A stretch of 64,000 nucleotides of DNA from JBOGNO01 sp050747245 (GCA_050747245.1 JBOGNO010000002.1:248001-312000), one strand, 5' to 3'; counted from the first letter of the stretch, positions 25,527-34,227 are shown. A program made the numbers and translations. Notes: a model not told the origin generated them from the letters alone.

Positions 25527-28502
25527 ATGCCCGGGCCTGAATCCCTCCTTGGCAAGACCATTTCGCGCTACCGTATCGTCGAAAAACTCGGCGGCGGAGG
25601 CATGGGCGTCGTCTACAAAGCCGAGGACACCAATCTTCATCGCTTCGTCGCTCTGAAATTCCTGCCCGATGCCGTCGCGCATGATCGCCAAGCGCTCGAA
25701 CGCTTTCGTCGCGAAGCCCAGGCCGCCTCCGCCCTGAATCACCCCAACATTTGCACCATTCACGATATCGGCGAACAGGAAGGCCGCGCCTTCATCGTCA
25801 TGGAGTTCCTGGACGGTGATACCCTGAAGCACCGGCTCTCCGGGCGGCCTCTCGATCTCGATAAGCTTCTCGAGTTGGGCATTGAGATTGCCGATGCCCT
25901 CGAAGCCGCGCATGCCGAAGGCATCATCCATCGCGACATCAAGCCCGCCAACATTTTCATCACGCGCCGCGGCCACGCCAAGATTCTCGATTTCGGCCTC
26001 GCCAAGCTCACGCCCTCCGGTGCTCCCAACCGGCCCATGGAATCCGCGGCTTTAACTGCAGCCCTCTCCGCGCAGATCTCAGCCGCCCCGGAGCCCGACC
26101 ATTTAACCAGCCCGGGCACCGCCCTCGGCACCGTCGCCTACATGTCGCCCGAACAGGCTCGCGGAAAGGAACTCGACGCGCGCAGCGACTTGTTTTCCTT
26201 CGGCGTGGTTCTCTATGAAATGGCCACCGGCGCGCTGCCATTTCGCGGCGATACCTCCGCGGTGATTTTCGAAGCCATCCTCAACCGCGCGCCGGTTTCT
26301 CCTGTGCGCCTCAATCCGGACCTGCCGTCAAAGCTCGAGGAGATCATCAATAAGGCGCTCGAAAAAGATCTTCGCCTGCGCTCGCAGAGCGCTGCCGAAA
26401 TGCGCGCCGATCTCATGCGCCTGAAGAGGGATTCGGACTCGCATCGCAGCGCCCGCATCCCCGCGAAAGAGGAAGCTTCGGAGGAGCAACCCGCCGAGCC
26501 GCCCGCGCGCGCCCATATCACGCCCCGCAGCGGAAAGAAAATTGCCCCGGAGCCGAAGCCGCCCGCTGCCCCCGCACGCGGGATGAACTGGAAAATTGTC
26601 GCCCCGGCGGCCGCGCTCGTCGCCGTCATCGCCATCGGCGGATTTTTTTATTTTCATCGCGCCCCTGCGCTCACCGAAAAAGACACCATTGTCCTCGCCG
26701 ACTTCACCAACACCACCGGCGACCCTGTTTTCGACGGCACGCTCCGCCAGGGTCTCGAAGTCCAGCTCGAGCAGTCTCCCTTTCTCAGCCTGCTTTCAGA
26801 AGAGCGCATTCAGCAAACGCTCAAGCTCATGCAGCAGTCGGCCGACGCGCGCCTCACCCCGGAGATTGCCCGCGAAGTCTGTGTGCGCACCTCCAGCACG
26901 GCTCTCCTGAGCGGTTCCATCGCGCAAATCGGCACGGGCTACGACCTGATTCTGAAAGCGGTGAACTGCGCGAACGGGGAATCACTGGCGAGCGCCGAAG
27001 CGCAAGCCGACAACAAGGACCGCGTCTTGGAAGCTCTCGGAAAGGCCGCTTCGGAAATCCGCACGAAACTAGGCGAGTCGCTGACCATGCTGCAGAAGTT
27101 CGATACTCCGGTTGAACAGGCCTCCACGTCTTCGCTCGAAGCCCTTCAGGCCTATAGTCTGGGACGAAAGTTGTCCGGCGCGAACGATTTCGCGGGTTCT
27201 ATCCCTGTCCTCCTGCGGGCTATCAAGCTGGATCCGAATTTCGCCATGGCCTATGCCGCGCTCGGCACCGCCTATGTCGACATGGAGGAGCCCACCCTGG
27301 GCGCGGAAAATGCGCAGAAGGCCTACGACCTGCGGGACCGGGTCAGCGAGCGGGAGAAGTTCTATATCGATTCTCATTATCAGCAATACGTACTCGGTGA
27401 CTTGGAAAAGGCGCGGCAAACCTATGAGTTGTGGGCGCAAAGCTATCCACGAGATGAGATTCCGCCCACCAACTTGGGAGCTATAGACGGGGCTCTTGGT
27501 AATTTTGACAAATCGCTCGCCGAAAGCCAGGACGCGTTCCGCCTGGATCCCAGCGGACTGAACTACACCAACTTGGTTGGCGGGTTCATTACTCTGGGTC
27601 GCTTTGAGGAGGCTCGCGCTCTCGCCGAGGAAGCCCAGTCGAAAAAACTCGACTCCGGCTATCTGCGCATCAACTTGTATCAACTCGCATTTTTCAAAAA
27701 CGATTCCGCGGCCATGGCCCAGCATCTGGCGTGGGCGACAGGCAAGCCGGGAGTTGAGGATGCTCTGTTGGGCGCGGGGGCGGACACGGCCGCTTATTTC
27801 GGCCAGCTCCGCAAAGCCGAAGATCTTTCGCGCCGCGCCGAAGCCTCCGCGCAGCAAGCGGATGAAAAGGAGACGGCCGCTTTTTACCAGGCCGAGGCCG
27901 CTTTGCGCGAGGCCCTCTTCGGTAATGCCGCCGAAGCCCAGCGTCAAGCGGGGGCTGCTCTCGCCCTTGCCGGCGGCCGCGATGTGCAATACCTGGCGGC
28001 TTTGGCCTTCTCCTTTGCAGGTGACACAGCGAAGGGCGAAGCGCTTGCCAACGATTTAAGCAGACGCTTTCCCCAGGATACTGTCGTGAAATACATCTTC
28101 GTGCCGCCCATTCGCGCACAGCTTGCTCTCCTTCGCCACGATCCTTCGAAGGCCATCGCCTTCCTCCAGCCCGCTGCCCCTTACGAGTTGGGTCAGGGAG
28201 GCAACGGCGCTGTGATTTATGCCCTCTACCCCGTGTACGTGCGCGCTCAGGCGTTCCTCGATTCTCATCAGGGTAAAGAAGCCGCCGCGGAGTATCTGAA
28301 AATTCTAGACCATCGCGGCCTCATCGTCTATGAACCCATCGCTCCGCTGGCGCATCTCGGCTTGGGCCGCGCGTATGCGCTCCAAGGCGACACGGCCAGG
28401 GCCCGCACCGCCTATCAGGATTTCTTCGCCCTCTGGAAAGACGCCGACCCCGACATCCCCATCCTCAAGCAAGCCCGAGCCGAGTATTCAAAATTGCAGT
28501 AA
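25527..28502 (+). CDS. Membrane Ser/Thr protein kinase with C-terminal TPR repeats
   Basis: 991 residues. The Hanks-type kinase domain spans about residues 13-285: Gly-rich loop LGGGGMGVVYKAED, catalytic Lys in VALKFLPD, HRDIKPANIF, DFGLAKL, and activation-loop end LGTVAYMSPEQARGKELD. A Pro/Ala/Lys-rich linker leads to one membrane helix (about 355-375, VAPAAALVAVIAIGGFFYF). The rest, presumably outside the membrane, starts with a domain seen in many such kinases (DTIVLADFTNTTGDPVFDGTL) followed by TPR-like helical repeats to the end. All catalytic residues are present. A common signalling architecture in Acidobacteriota; the signal and substrates are unknown. Confidence 0.92.
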   Translation: MPGPESLLGKTISRYRIVEKLGGGGMGVVYKAEDTNLHRFVALKFLPDAVAHDRQALERFRREAQAASALNHPNICTIHDIGEQEGRAFIVMEFLDGDTLKHRLSGRPLDLDKLLELGIEIADALEAAHAEGIIHRDIKPANIFITRRGHAKILDFGLAKLTPSGAPNRPMESAALTAALSAQISAAPEPDHLTSPGTALGTVAYMSPEQARGKELDARSDLFSFGVVLYEMATGALPFRGDTSAVIFEAILNRAPVSPVRLNPDLPSKLEEIINKALEKDLRLRSQSAAEMRADLMRLKRDSDSHRSARIPAKEEASEEQPAEPPARAHITPRSGKKIAPEPKPPAAPARGMNWKIVAPAAALVAVIAIGGFFYFHRAPALTEKDTIVLADFTNTTGDPVFDGTLRQGLEVQLEQSPFLSLLSEERIQQTLKLMQQSADARLTPEIAREVCVRTSSTALLSGSIAQIGTGYDLILKAVNCANGESLASAEAQADNKDRVLEALGKAASEIRTKLGESLTMLQKFDTPVEQASTSSLEALQAYSLGRKLSGANDFAGSIPVLLRAIKLDPNFAMAYAALGTAYVDMEEPTLGAENAQKAYDLRDRVSEREKFYIDSHYQQYVLGDLEKARQTYELWAQSYPRDEIPPTNLGAIDGALGNFDKSLAESQDAFRLDPSGLNYTNLVGGFITLGRFEEARALAEEAQSKKLDSGYLRINLYQLAFFKNDSAAMAQHLAWATGKPGVEDALLGAGADTAAYFGQLRKAEDLSRRAEASAQQADEKETAAFYQAEAALREALFGNAAEAQRQAGAALALAGGRDVQYLAALAFSFAGDTAKGEALANDLSRRFPQDTVVKYIFVPPIRAQLALLRHDPSKAIAFLQPAAPYELGQGGNGAVIYALYPVYVRAQAFLDSHQGKEAAAEYLKILDHRGLIVYEPIAPLAHLGLGRAYALQGDTARARTAYQDFFALWKDADPDIPILKQARAEYSKLQ

Positions 28503-29062
28503 TACCTCGCCCTTGGATCTAGTCCGTCATTCCTCCCGCCGCGCCGCCTTTGCACGCAGGGATCTGGACCTTGTCGTGGGTGCCGCACGCTTTGACTTCT
28601 AAGGGTGCGGTTTTTGAACCTGCCTCAGGGTCCAACGCCAGCCATGTCATCCCGACTCTCCTCGCTCTGCCTTGTGTAGCGGCGGGGTTGCCAGCGCACC
28701 TGCCGGTAAACCGCCAGTTTTCGCCCTCAATAAGCGCTGTCATTCTGAGCCCCGATGCGCGCCTCACAGCATCCCGATGGTGTCCATCGGGACCCTTCCA
28801 CGGGCCGCGTCGTTTGTGTCCCGTCTTTTGCGGCCCGAAGCCAGAGGCCCGCCGCCTCTTGGCGGGAAGAATCTCTCCTAAAATTCTTTGCCAGTGTTTG
28901 GTACCGGTTCCTCTTGCGATATACTCCTATTGGCGTGCAGGACGCCTCCCGTCCGCGGAGAGGACCGAGTCCACCTGAGCAGCATCTTGACAACTAGCTT
29001 CACACGAATCTCCTTTCGCCCGATCGAGCGGACCCCGGGCATGACCTTAAAGGAGGTCCGTG
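28503..29062. other. Non-coding spacer with a dispersed hairpin repeat
   Basis: 560 bases between the kinase and ankyrin genes. It contains the repeat listed at 28741-28797 and otherwise looks non-coding. Several short open frames cross it, but none has a recognisable product or a good ribosome-binding site. Confidence 0.6.
28741..28797. repeat. Dispersed hairpin repeat, copy 1
   Basis: A 57-base unit starting CATTCTGAG and containing the hairpin TCCCGAT-ggtgtcc-ATCGGGA (28772-28792). It recurs at 30441-30497 with four mismatches. The CATTCTGAG start is shared with elements at 51658 and 51897. Confidence 0.85.
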
Positions 29063-30310
29063 ATGTCTGACCGTCACTTTCCTGTTCGTCCCAATCTCGA
29101 TCAGCTCAAGCATCAAGCCAAGGATTTGCTCCGCGCCATCCATCGCGGCGAGCCATCCGCACTCGCCGAGCTGCGCGCGCATCAACCCAAACACATCGCA
29201 CCAGACGGTGCCAAGCTCGCTGACGCGCAGCTTACGCTCGCCCGAAGTTACGGGCTCCCCAGTTGGCCGCGCCTCGTCCTCGCCTGTCGCATGACCGACG
29301 CCATCTGGCGCGACGACTTGGACGCCGTCCGCGAACTCGTGCGCAAGCATCCCCACCTGCTGTACGAAGACGCGCGCGGGGTAGAAAGCAATTGGGGTCC
29401 GCCGATGTCTTATGCCGCGAATCTCGGCCACGATCGCATCATCCAGATGCTCCGTGATCTCGGCGCTACCGATCTGCAGTCCGCATTCGACCGAGCCTGC
29501 CTCCAGGGACAGATCGATACGGCTCGGCGTCTGTATTCGATGGGGGCGCGTCCTGCCGCTGATTCCGTCATGGGACCTTGTGAAACATTGGAGCCGACAG
29601 GCTTGGCGTATTTGCTCGAACTCGGAGCCCCACTCACGGATAAGCGCGGAGACCGCCTCGCGTCCGTCGCGCTGCTCCTTCAGACTTACAGCCGCTATCC
29701 CGAGGGGAAGCATCGCTGCCTCGAAATCGTCGCCAGGCGCGGAATCGCTCTTCCCGATACTCCGCCGATGGCCGTGCATCGCGGCCGCATCGATCTGCTC
29801 GAAGCACATCTGCGTCGCGACCCTCTGCTATTCGCCAGAACCTTCTCTCACGAGGAAATCTATCCGCCCGAGCTCGGATGTCCCCCTGACAGATCCTTCG
29901 GATTGCACGGCACGCCGCTCGATGGCGCGGCGCTTGTGCACCTGTGCGTGGATTTCGATGAAATCGAAATCGCCCGTTGGATGATCAAGCGCGGCGCCGG
30001 CGTCAACGTCCCAGCGGCGATTGACTCCGGGGGCTTCGGCGGACACACACCCTTGTTCAGTTGCATCGTTTCGCAGTCTTACCGCTGTGGCCGGCAGAAG
30101 GATGCCGCCTTTACCCGCCTGTTGCTGGAAAACCGTGCGGACCCCAACGCTCGTGCCTCTCTGCGCAAGCGCTTGCGCTACACCGCGGATCCTGCGATGC
30201 ACGAATATCGCGACGTTACGCCCTTGGCCTGGGGCGAACAGTTTCACGATCAGCTCTGGGTCAACAGGTCCGCCATGCGCTTGATCGCCGATCGCGGCGG
30301 ACATCTTTGA
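29063..30310 (+). CDS. Ankyrin-repeat protein
   Basis: About 415 residues, no signal peptide. Ankyrin-type helix pairs are visible, for example GPPMSYAANLGHDRIIQMLRD, GQIDTARRLYSMGARPA, VHRGRIDLLEAHLRRDP and AAFTRLLLENRADPNARAS. The N-terminus (PVRPNLDQLKHQAKDLLRAI) matches a group of bacterial ankyrin proteins of unknown function. It probably mediates protein contacts in the cytoplasm. The ATG at 29063 has a near-perfect AAAGGAGGT site 6 bases upstream; an overlapping nonapeptide ORF (29041-29070) covers this site and might modulate translation. Confidence 0.8.
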   Translation: MSDRHFPVRPNLDQLKHQAKDLLRAIHRGEPSALAELRAHQPKHIAPDGAKLADAQLTLARSYGLPSWPRLVLACRMTDAIWRDDLDAVRELVRKHPHLLYEDARGVESNWGPPMSYAANLGHDRIIQMLRDLGATDLQSAFDRACLQGQIDTARRLYSMGARPAADSVMGPCETLEPTGLAYLLELGAPLTDKRGDRLASVALLLQTYSRYPEGKHRCLEIVARRGIALPDTPPMAVHRGRIDLLEAHLRRDPLLFARTFSHEEIYPPELGCPPDRSFGLHGTPLDGAALVHLCVDFDEIEIARWMIKRGAGVNVPAAIDSGGFGGHTPLFSCIVSQSYRCGRQKDAAFTRLLLENRADPNARASLRKRLRYTADPAMHEYRDVTPLAWGEQFHDQLWVNRSAMRLIADRGGHL

Positions 30311-30440
30311 GTCTGCAAAAGCGCCACGGTTCTAGCTTCCGGCGTAAAGCTCGCGAGGATCTTGCCGTCGCGCGAATCGGCAACCTCTGGCCTTTGTGCC
30401 GCGGTGTTCTCCCGCCGCTTCGCCCGCTAGTGAACGTTGT

Positions 30441-30530
30441 CATTCTGAGTCCCGATGTGCGCCTCACAGCATCCCAATGTTGTCCATCGGGACCCTTTCA
30501 TCGGGGCGAAGAATCTCTCATAAAATTCTT
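30441..30530. repeat. Dispersed hairpin repeat, copy 2, with GAAGAATCTC tail
   Basis: First 57 bases match 28741-28797 with four mismatches. They continue into ATCGGGGCGAAGAATCTCTCATAAAATTCTT, the tail form seen again near 51395 and 51690. Confidence 0.85.
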
Positions 30531-30687
30531 CGTCTCTTTTATGTACCCCTAAGCCCATCCCACCCTTTTCGTCGCCGCGCCGCCAAATCCGAGTACGCAG
30601 CCTTACACTGATCCCACAACAGCAGCTGCGAGCATTTGTATTTGTGGCGCCGGGCTCACGGCCGGTCAGTATTCCTAGTCCCGGTAC

Positions 30688-30716
30688 TTGACTTTCTACT
30701 TAATCTATGCTATACT
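30688..30716 (+). promoter_or_regulatory. Conserved promoter of the repeat element, copy 1
   Basis: TTGACT (30688-30693), 17-base spacer, TATACT (30711-30716). The same boxes and spacing occur in copy 2 at 55500-55528. Transcription would start near 30723 and run through the element. Confidence 0.65.
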
Positions 30717-31046
30717 TACCGTATTGAAATCAAACAATTTAGCGAGACCGGGGATAAATCCACCCATTCCTATCTCAAGAGGGAGATGCAATTTCTAATC
30801 GAGGCACACCCAGAAACAAGATCAGGGCTAAGTCAATGAAAACAAACGCTCGGAGCAAATCCTAATCGAGACACAACACATGTTTTGTAAGCTCCCAAAT
30901 CTCCGTGACTCTGTGATCCACGTGGCCAATCCCTCGCAGCAAAATGGCAGAAATCAATCGCCACACCAAAATATCGATTGCATTGTTAAGCCACTAAAAA
31001 TCAATAACATCCAAAAAATCAATCGCCACAAAATGCGCATTTTGCA

Positions 31047-31073
31047 TCCCGATGCCTTCTATCGGGACGTCAT
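31047..31073 (+). terminator. Closing hairpin of repeat element, copy 1
   Basis: TCCCGAT-gccttct-ATCGGGA (31047-31067) followed by cgtcattttc. The 7-bp stem is perfect, but the T run is weak, so it may be a 3' structure rather than an efficient terminator. Confidence 0.35.
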
Positions 31074-31205
31074 TTTCAAATCGGGTACTGGAACTCTCTG
31101 GCGCGCTTCTTCAGGGCCCTTCCGACCACCCTCGGAAACGCAGCCGAGGAGGGCGCGCACGACCAAAACCGCATCTGCAACAACGCTTGAGGGTAGGCGT
31201 GAGTG

Positions 31206-31832
31206 ATGAGCACAACTGATTCGCGGCCAAATTTCGACAAGCTCCCCGTCGCGCCGAAGCCACTCGGCCCTCGTTTTCGCAAAGCGATGGTTTACTCCGC
31301 GTGCCTTCATTCGCGCCAGGCTCGCAGGGGTACCGACCGTCCTTACATCGGCCATTTACTCGGCGTCGCAGCCATCGTTCTCCAGTACGGCGGAGACGAA
31401 GACCAGGCCATCGCCGCGCTGCTGCACGATGCCGTCGAAGATCAGGGCGGCCGCGCCACGCTCGATGCAATTCGCCGCAGATTCGGCGAACGCGTCGCGA
31501 AAATCGTCGAAGGCTGCACCGATGCATTCGAAACTCCTAAGCCGCCCTGGCTCGAACGAAAAAAGAAGTACATCGAAAATGTGCGGCACGAACCCGCGGA
31601 GGTGCGGCTGGTTTCCGCGGCCGACAAACTGTATAACGTCCGCGAAATCATTCAGGATTATCGCGTGCACGGCGAAGCGGTCTGGCAGCGATTTCAGGGC
31701 GGGCGTGAAGGCTCTCTCCGCTACTACCGCGAACTGGTGCACGCATTTCGCGAAGCGGAATCGAACGAGCTAGTCGAAGAGCTGGATCGCGCCGTCAGCG
31801 AGCTTCATCAGCTGGCGGGGGCGAAGATCTGA
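31206..31832 (+). CDS. HD-domain hydrolase resembling MESH1-type (p)ppGpp hydrolases
   Basis: About 208 residues. The HD fold of SpoT/MESH1-like enzymes is recognisable: PYIGHLLGVAAIVLQYGG (first metal His), AALLHDAVEDQGG (HD pair and the following ED), LDAIRRRFGERVAKIVEGCTD and VRLVSAADKLYNVREI. These residues bind Mn and hydrolyse the 3'-pyrophosphate of (p)ppGpp in the small alarmone hydrolase family. No synthetase domain is fused. Other nucleotide phosphohydrolase activities remain possible. It stands alone, just after repeat element copy 1. GTG at 31203 and ATG at 31206 are adjacent alternative starts. Confidence 0.82.
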   Translation: MSTTDSRPNFDKLPVAPKPLGPRFRKAMVYSACLHSRQARRGTDRPYIGHLLGVAAIVLQYGGDEDQAIAALLHDAVEDQGGRATLDAIRRRFGERVAKIVEGCTDAFETPKPPWLERKKKYIENVRHEPAEVRLVSAADKLYNVREIIQDYRVHGEAVWQRFQGGREGSLRYYRELVHAFREAESNELVEELDRAVSELHQLAGAKI

Positions 31833-31905
31833 TTCCGCAAATATCAAATTGATGCCAGAAACAAACGAAAATGAAACACGTACAGGAGACAAACCCTGCC
31901 GCGCA

Positions 31906-32478
31906 CTATTTCAGCACGCTCAACGTCACTTCCACTTTCAGCACGTGCCCGTCAATCGGGTCCGTCGAGCTGTTGATTTCGGCGGTCTGACCATCGCGCA
32001 TCAGCAACTCGCTTCCAAATCGAAAACTGCGGATGAGTGGCAAAGTGCTGGGCGGACGACTTCCCGGCGACCATTCGACGACCTTGTTCGCTTCGTTGGG
32101 AGAGTACAGAGACGAACGAGCCACCGCGATCCAGATCTTGAACCGGCCATCCTCCGTATTCTGCGCGACGGCATCCAGATCTGTTCCCACGTCCTCGTAT
32201 GTATACTGGCTGTCCTTCGAAATCGACGAGACGGGAACACGAACGCCCATTCGCAGGGATGCATTTCTGGTGGAGCGATCCTTATCGGAGGTCAGTAACA
32301 TTGTGTACGGCAGACTTGAAATCTTCTTATTGCCATCGTACTCGCTCAGAACTATCTGGACCTTCAGAGAATTCAATTCGTTCGCAGAATTTGCCGCAGA
32401 ACGCTCTTGTGCCCGGAGAGCAGGAGCGAAGCAAACCAACGCCAAAATCGCGATCGCACGCACAAACGTTCGAGTCAT
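31906..32478 (-). CDS. Secreted protein of unknown function
   Basis: About 190 residues with a clear signal peptide (RTFVRAIAILALVCFAPALRAQ). The mature part is beta-rich (LKVQIVLSEYDGNKKISSLPY, NASLRMGVRVPVS, GRFKIWIAVARSSLY) and is reminiscent of small periplasmic proteins often found in Acidobacteriota. I do not recognise a named family. It follows the anti-sigma gene by 66 bases on the same strand and may belong to its transcript, which would suggest an envelope-related role. The start at 32478 follows GGAGGGAA. Confidence 0.65.
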   Translation of the reverse strand: MTRTFVRAIAILALVCFAPALRAQERSAANSANELNSLKVQIVLSEYDGNKKISSLPYTMLLTSDKDRSTRNASLRMGVRVPVSSISKDSQYTYEDVGTDLDAVAQNTEDGRFKIWIAVARSSLYSPNEANKVVEWSPGSRPPSTLPLIRSFRFGSELLMRDGQTAEINSSTDPIDGHVLKVEVTLSVLK

Positions 32479-32543
32479 TCGATTCCCTCCATGCAAGACT
32501 CATTCTTGCTTCACAGAGAAGACTCCGCCGAGGCGGTTCAGGT

Positions 32544-33251
32544 TCAGCGGTTCTTCGATTCGTCGGTTGAATCTTCCAGAGGCACGATGGGCTGGAACAC
32601 AAGTGGCTTGACGCTGAGCGATTCAATTTCGATCTGCTCGGCGGGCTTTGCCGGCTGCTCTTGGGAAGAAGCCGCTATCACGCGGCCGTTTTGCACTTGC
32701 TGGCGCAGGGTCACCAACTGCGCCCACTGGCCACGCGAAATGATAATTTCCGGCTGTTGCGAGGCGCGTACAGGGCGCGATAGCGACCGGAAGGGCACGT
32801 GCGACATCAAGTTGGGAGTTGCGAGCGCGTGAAAAGCGTTTTTCTGAGATTCAGACGGCTTCGTCTGAGGCGTTTTGTTCTCCGTTCCTGCACCGGAGGC
32901 TATTTGCGGCGAGTCGGGAACGCGATGGAAGGGAAAATGCCGCACGATGCGAATGCCGAAAAGCACAAGAAGCGTAAGAACGGGGACCGCTATGCGCCAC
33001 CAAACGAGAATTTCGTGAGGCTGGGAAGCAATGCGCGTACGCAGACCGGAAAGCATGGCCGACGAAGGCTCCGCGGAAGCGAGCGTAGAAAAGCTGCGGT
33101 CCATCGCCGTGACGAGCTTCTGCTCGCGCGTAAATTCTTCGCGGCAAGCTTCGCATCCGATGAGATGGGCGTTGAGCTCCGCCCGTTGCTCGGGCGAAAG
33201 CTCACCCAGCGCCGCTTCGGTCAGCCAATGTTGGTAGCGTTGACACGCCAT
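32544..33251 (-). CDS. Anti-sigma factor with zinc-finger (ZAS/zf-HC2) domain
   Basis: 235 residues. The N-terminal HLIGCEACREEF carries the HxxxCxxC zinc signature of ZAS anti-sigma factors, near residue 29. A membrane helix follows (about 83-100, WWRIAVPVLTLLVLFGIRIV), then a periplasmic region with no known domain. It should hold the cognate ECF sigma factor at the membrane. Its start overlaps the sigma gene by 31 bases, the usual coupling for such pairs. Confidence 0.85.
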   Translation of the reverse strand: MACQRYQHWLTEAALGELSPEQRAELNAHLIGCEACREEFTREQKLVTAMDRSFSTLASAEPSSAMLSGLRTRIASQPHEILVWWRIAVPVLTLLVLFGIRIVRHFPFHRVPDSPQIASGAGTENKTPQTKPSESQKNAFHALATPNLMSHVPFRSLSRPVRASQQPEIIISRGQWAQLVTLRQQVQNGRVIAASSQEQPAKPAEQIEIESLSVKPLVFQPIVPLEDSTDESKNR

Positions 33252-33790
33252 CGCAGCCTCTCCGCCAGATTTTTTCGCGCGAGGTGCAATCTCGACTTCA
33301 CGGTTCCATCGGGCACGCCGAGAAGTTTTCCGACTTCCTTGGCGTCATTGCCTTCGATCGCACACAGAATCAAGACAAGCCGGAGTTTTTCCGGCAATTC
33401 GTCCATCGCTGCGGCGAGTTTTCCTTCAAATTCCCTGGCAGCGGCGATTTCTTCCGTAGAGGCTTCGGGGGGAGCAATCGTTGCGGCAAAAGTTTCACGC
33501 CGCTCGCGGCGTCCCGACGAGCGAATCTTATCGAGAGCCAGCCGGAAGGAAGTCTTGGCGAGCCAGCCTTGAAAATAGTTGCGGTCGCGCAGGCGGCCGA
33601 ATTTTCGATACGCGCGAAACATGGCCTCCTGGGCAACGTCCTCCGCGTCCGCGCGATTGCGCAAGACACCGAGTGCCACGCGAAAGGCGAGCGCCGGACA
33701 TTCCGCGAGCCGCTCTTCGAACTCGCGCTCGAGAGCCGAACTCCGGCTCACGGCACTGCTTCCGGACAAGCTTTGCGCGCAGGCATCCAT
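33221..33790 (-). CDS. ECF-family RNA polymerase sigma factor
   Basis: About 189 residues from the chosen ATG. Region 2 is evident (RNRADAEDVAQEAMFRAYRK and NYFQGWLAKTSFRLALDKIR). Region 4 is a helix-turn-helix (LRLVLILCAIEGNDAKEVGKL, GVPDGTVKSRLHLARKNLAER). It directs transcription of an envelope- or stress-related regulon and is controlled by the membrane anti-sigma factor encoded next. Start uncertain: ATGs at 33844 and 33835 are also in frame. The 33790 start was chosen because it gives family-typical length and has GGGAC upstream. Confidence 0.88.
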   Translation of the reverse strand: MDACAQSLSGSSAVSRSSALEREFEERLAECPALAFRVALGVLRNRADAEDVAQEAMFRAYRKFGRLRDRNYFQGWLAKTSFRLALDKIRSSGRRERRETFAATIAPPEASTEEIAAAREFEGKLAAAMDELPEKLRLVLILCAIEGNDAKEVGKLLGVPDGTVKSRLHLARKNLAERLRWRVNATNIG

Positions 33791-33854
33791 CGCCGTCCCG
33801 TTTATGAAGACGCCGCCGGCCGCCAAGGGGTTCATTTTTCTCATGCAAATGAAT

Positions 33855-34220
33855 TCAGAGATCCAACTGAGCAAGGAGCGACTCAAGATTCGATGCGTCC
33901 ACCATCAGATCCTGATGAGCGGACACGGGATTCTCGGTTTCATCGAAAGCCTGAAACAGGCGCATTTTCGCCGCGGCGTATTCTTCCGTTCCGGAGAGGG
34001 TGCGACCGTTCTTTTTGGCCCATTGTTCTACGGCGTCGCGGCGGACAAAAATCTTAATGGGGATTGCCGTCGTACGGTCCGCAGACACGAGATAGGTGTA
34101 CTCGTTGCCGCTAGCAAGTCCGCGGCGCGAAGGAGCCAGCTCGTGAAAATGATACTGGTACACATAGCCGCTCGCGGAAGAGTAGCTTTTGATTCTGCGG
34201 ACAACTTTAGATTTGGCCAC
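33855..34220 (-). CDS. Small conserved-looking protein of unknown function, probably leaderless
   Basis: About 121 residues, no signal peptide. Sequence features: SYSSASGYVYQYHFHELAPS near the start, GNEYTYLVSADRTTAIPIKI centrally, and an acidic C-terminus. It is not recognised as a named family. The start is set at the GTG at 34220 because a strong promoter (TTGACA-N17-AATAAT) ends only 7 bases upstream, so transcription should begin at or next to the GTG. It lies upstream of the ECF sigma gene on the same strand. Confidence 0.6.
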   Translation of the reverse strand: MAKSKVVRRIKSYSSASGYVYQYHFHELAPSRRGLASGNEYTYLVSADRTTAIPIKIFVRRDAVEQWAKKNGRTLSGTEEYAAAKMRLFQAFDETENPVSAHQDLMVDASNLESLLAQLDL

Positions 34221-34227
34221 GGGAGCA

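Larger units (their letters stand above)
30671..31086 (+). repeat. Promoter-bearing non-coding element, copy 1
   Basis: Mosaic element also present at 55483-55989. Three constant parts are colinear in both copies: block A 30671-30743 (73 bp, with promoter), block B 30794-30875 (82 bp, bounded at both ends by an AATCGAG(A/G)CACA motif) and block C-D 30948-31086 (139 bp, with AATCGCCACA motifs at 30956 and 31021 and a closing hairpin). The linkers between them are unrelated in sequence and differ in length (50 and 72 bases here, 121 and 92 in copy 2). No convincing reading frame spans it. Confidence 0.85.
30311..31205. other. Large non-coding region with two repeat families
   Basis: 895 bases without a convincing gene. 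It holds copy 2 of the hairpin repeat (30441-30497), a CGAAGAATCTC-type tail (30505-30530), and copy 1 of the longer promoter-bearing element (30671-31086). A 67-codon frame at 30636-30839 lies across the element and is probably not a gene. Confidence 0.65.

Noticed and set aside
28888..29070. 60-codon frame ahead of the ankyrin gene
   Set aside because: No recognisable domain; only its last nine codons, with their own ATG, might matter as a leader.
30636..30839. 67-codon frame in element copy 1
   Set aside because: It lies over the promoter and block A-B of the non-coding repeat. The matching frame in copy 2 is interrupted and differs, so it is not conserved as protein.
30797..31030. Possible CRISPR array from AATCG motifs at 65-92 base intervals
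   Set aside because: Motifs are only 10-12 bases, they differ among themselves, and spacings vary. Two copies share the same inter-motif sequence. No cas genes are present.
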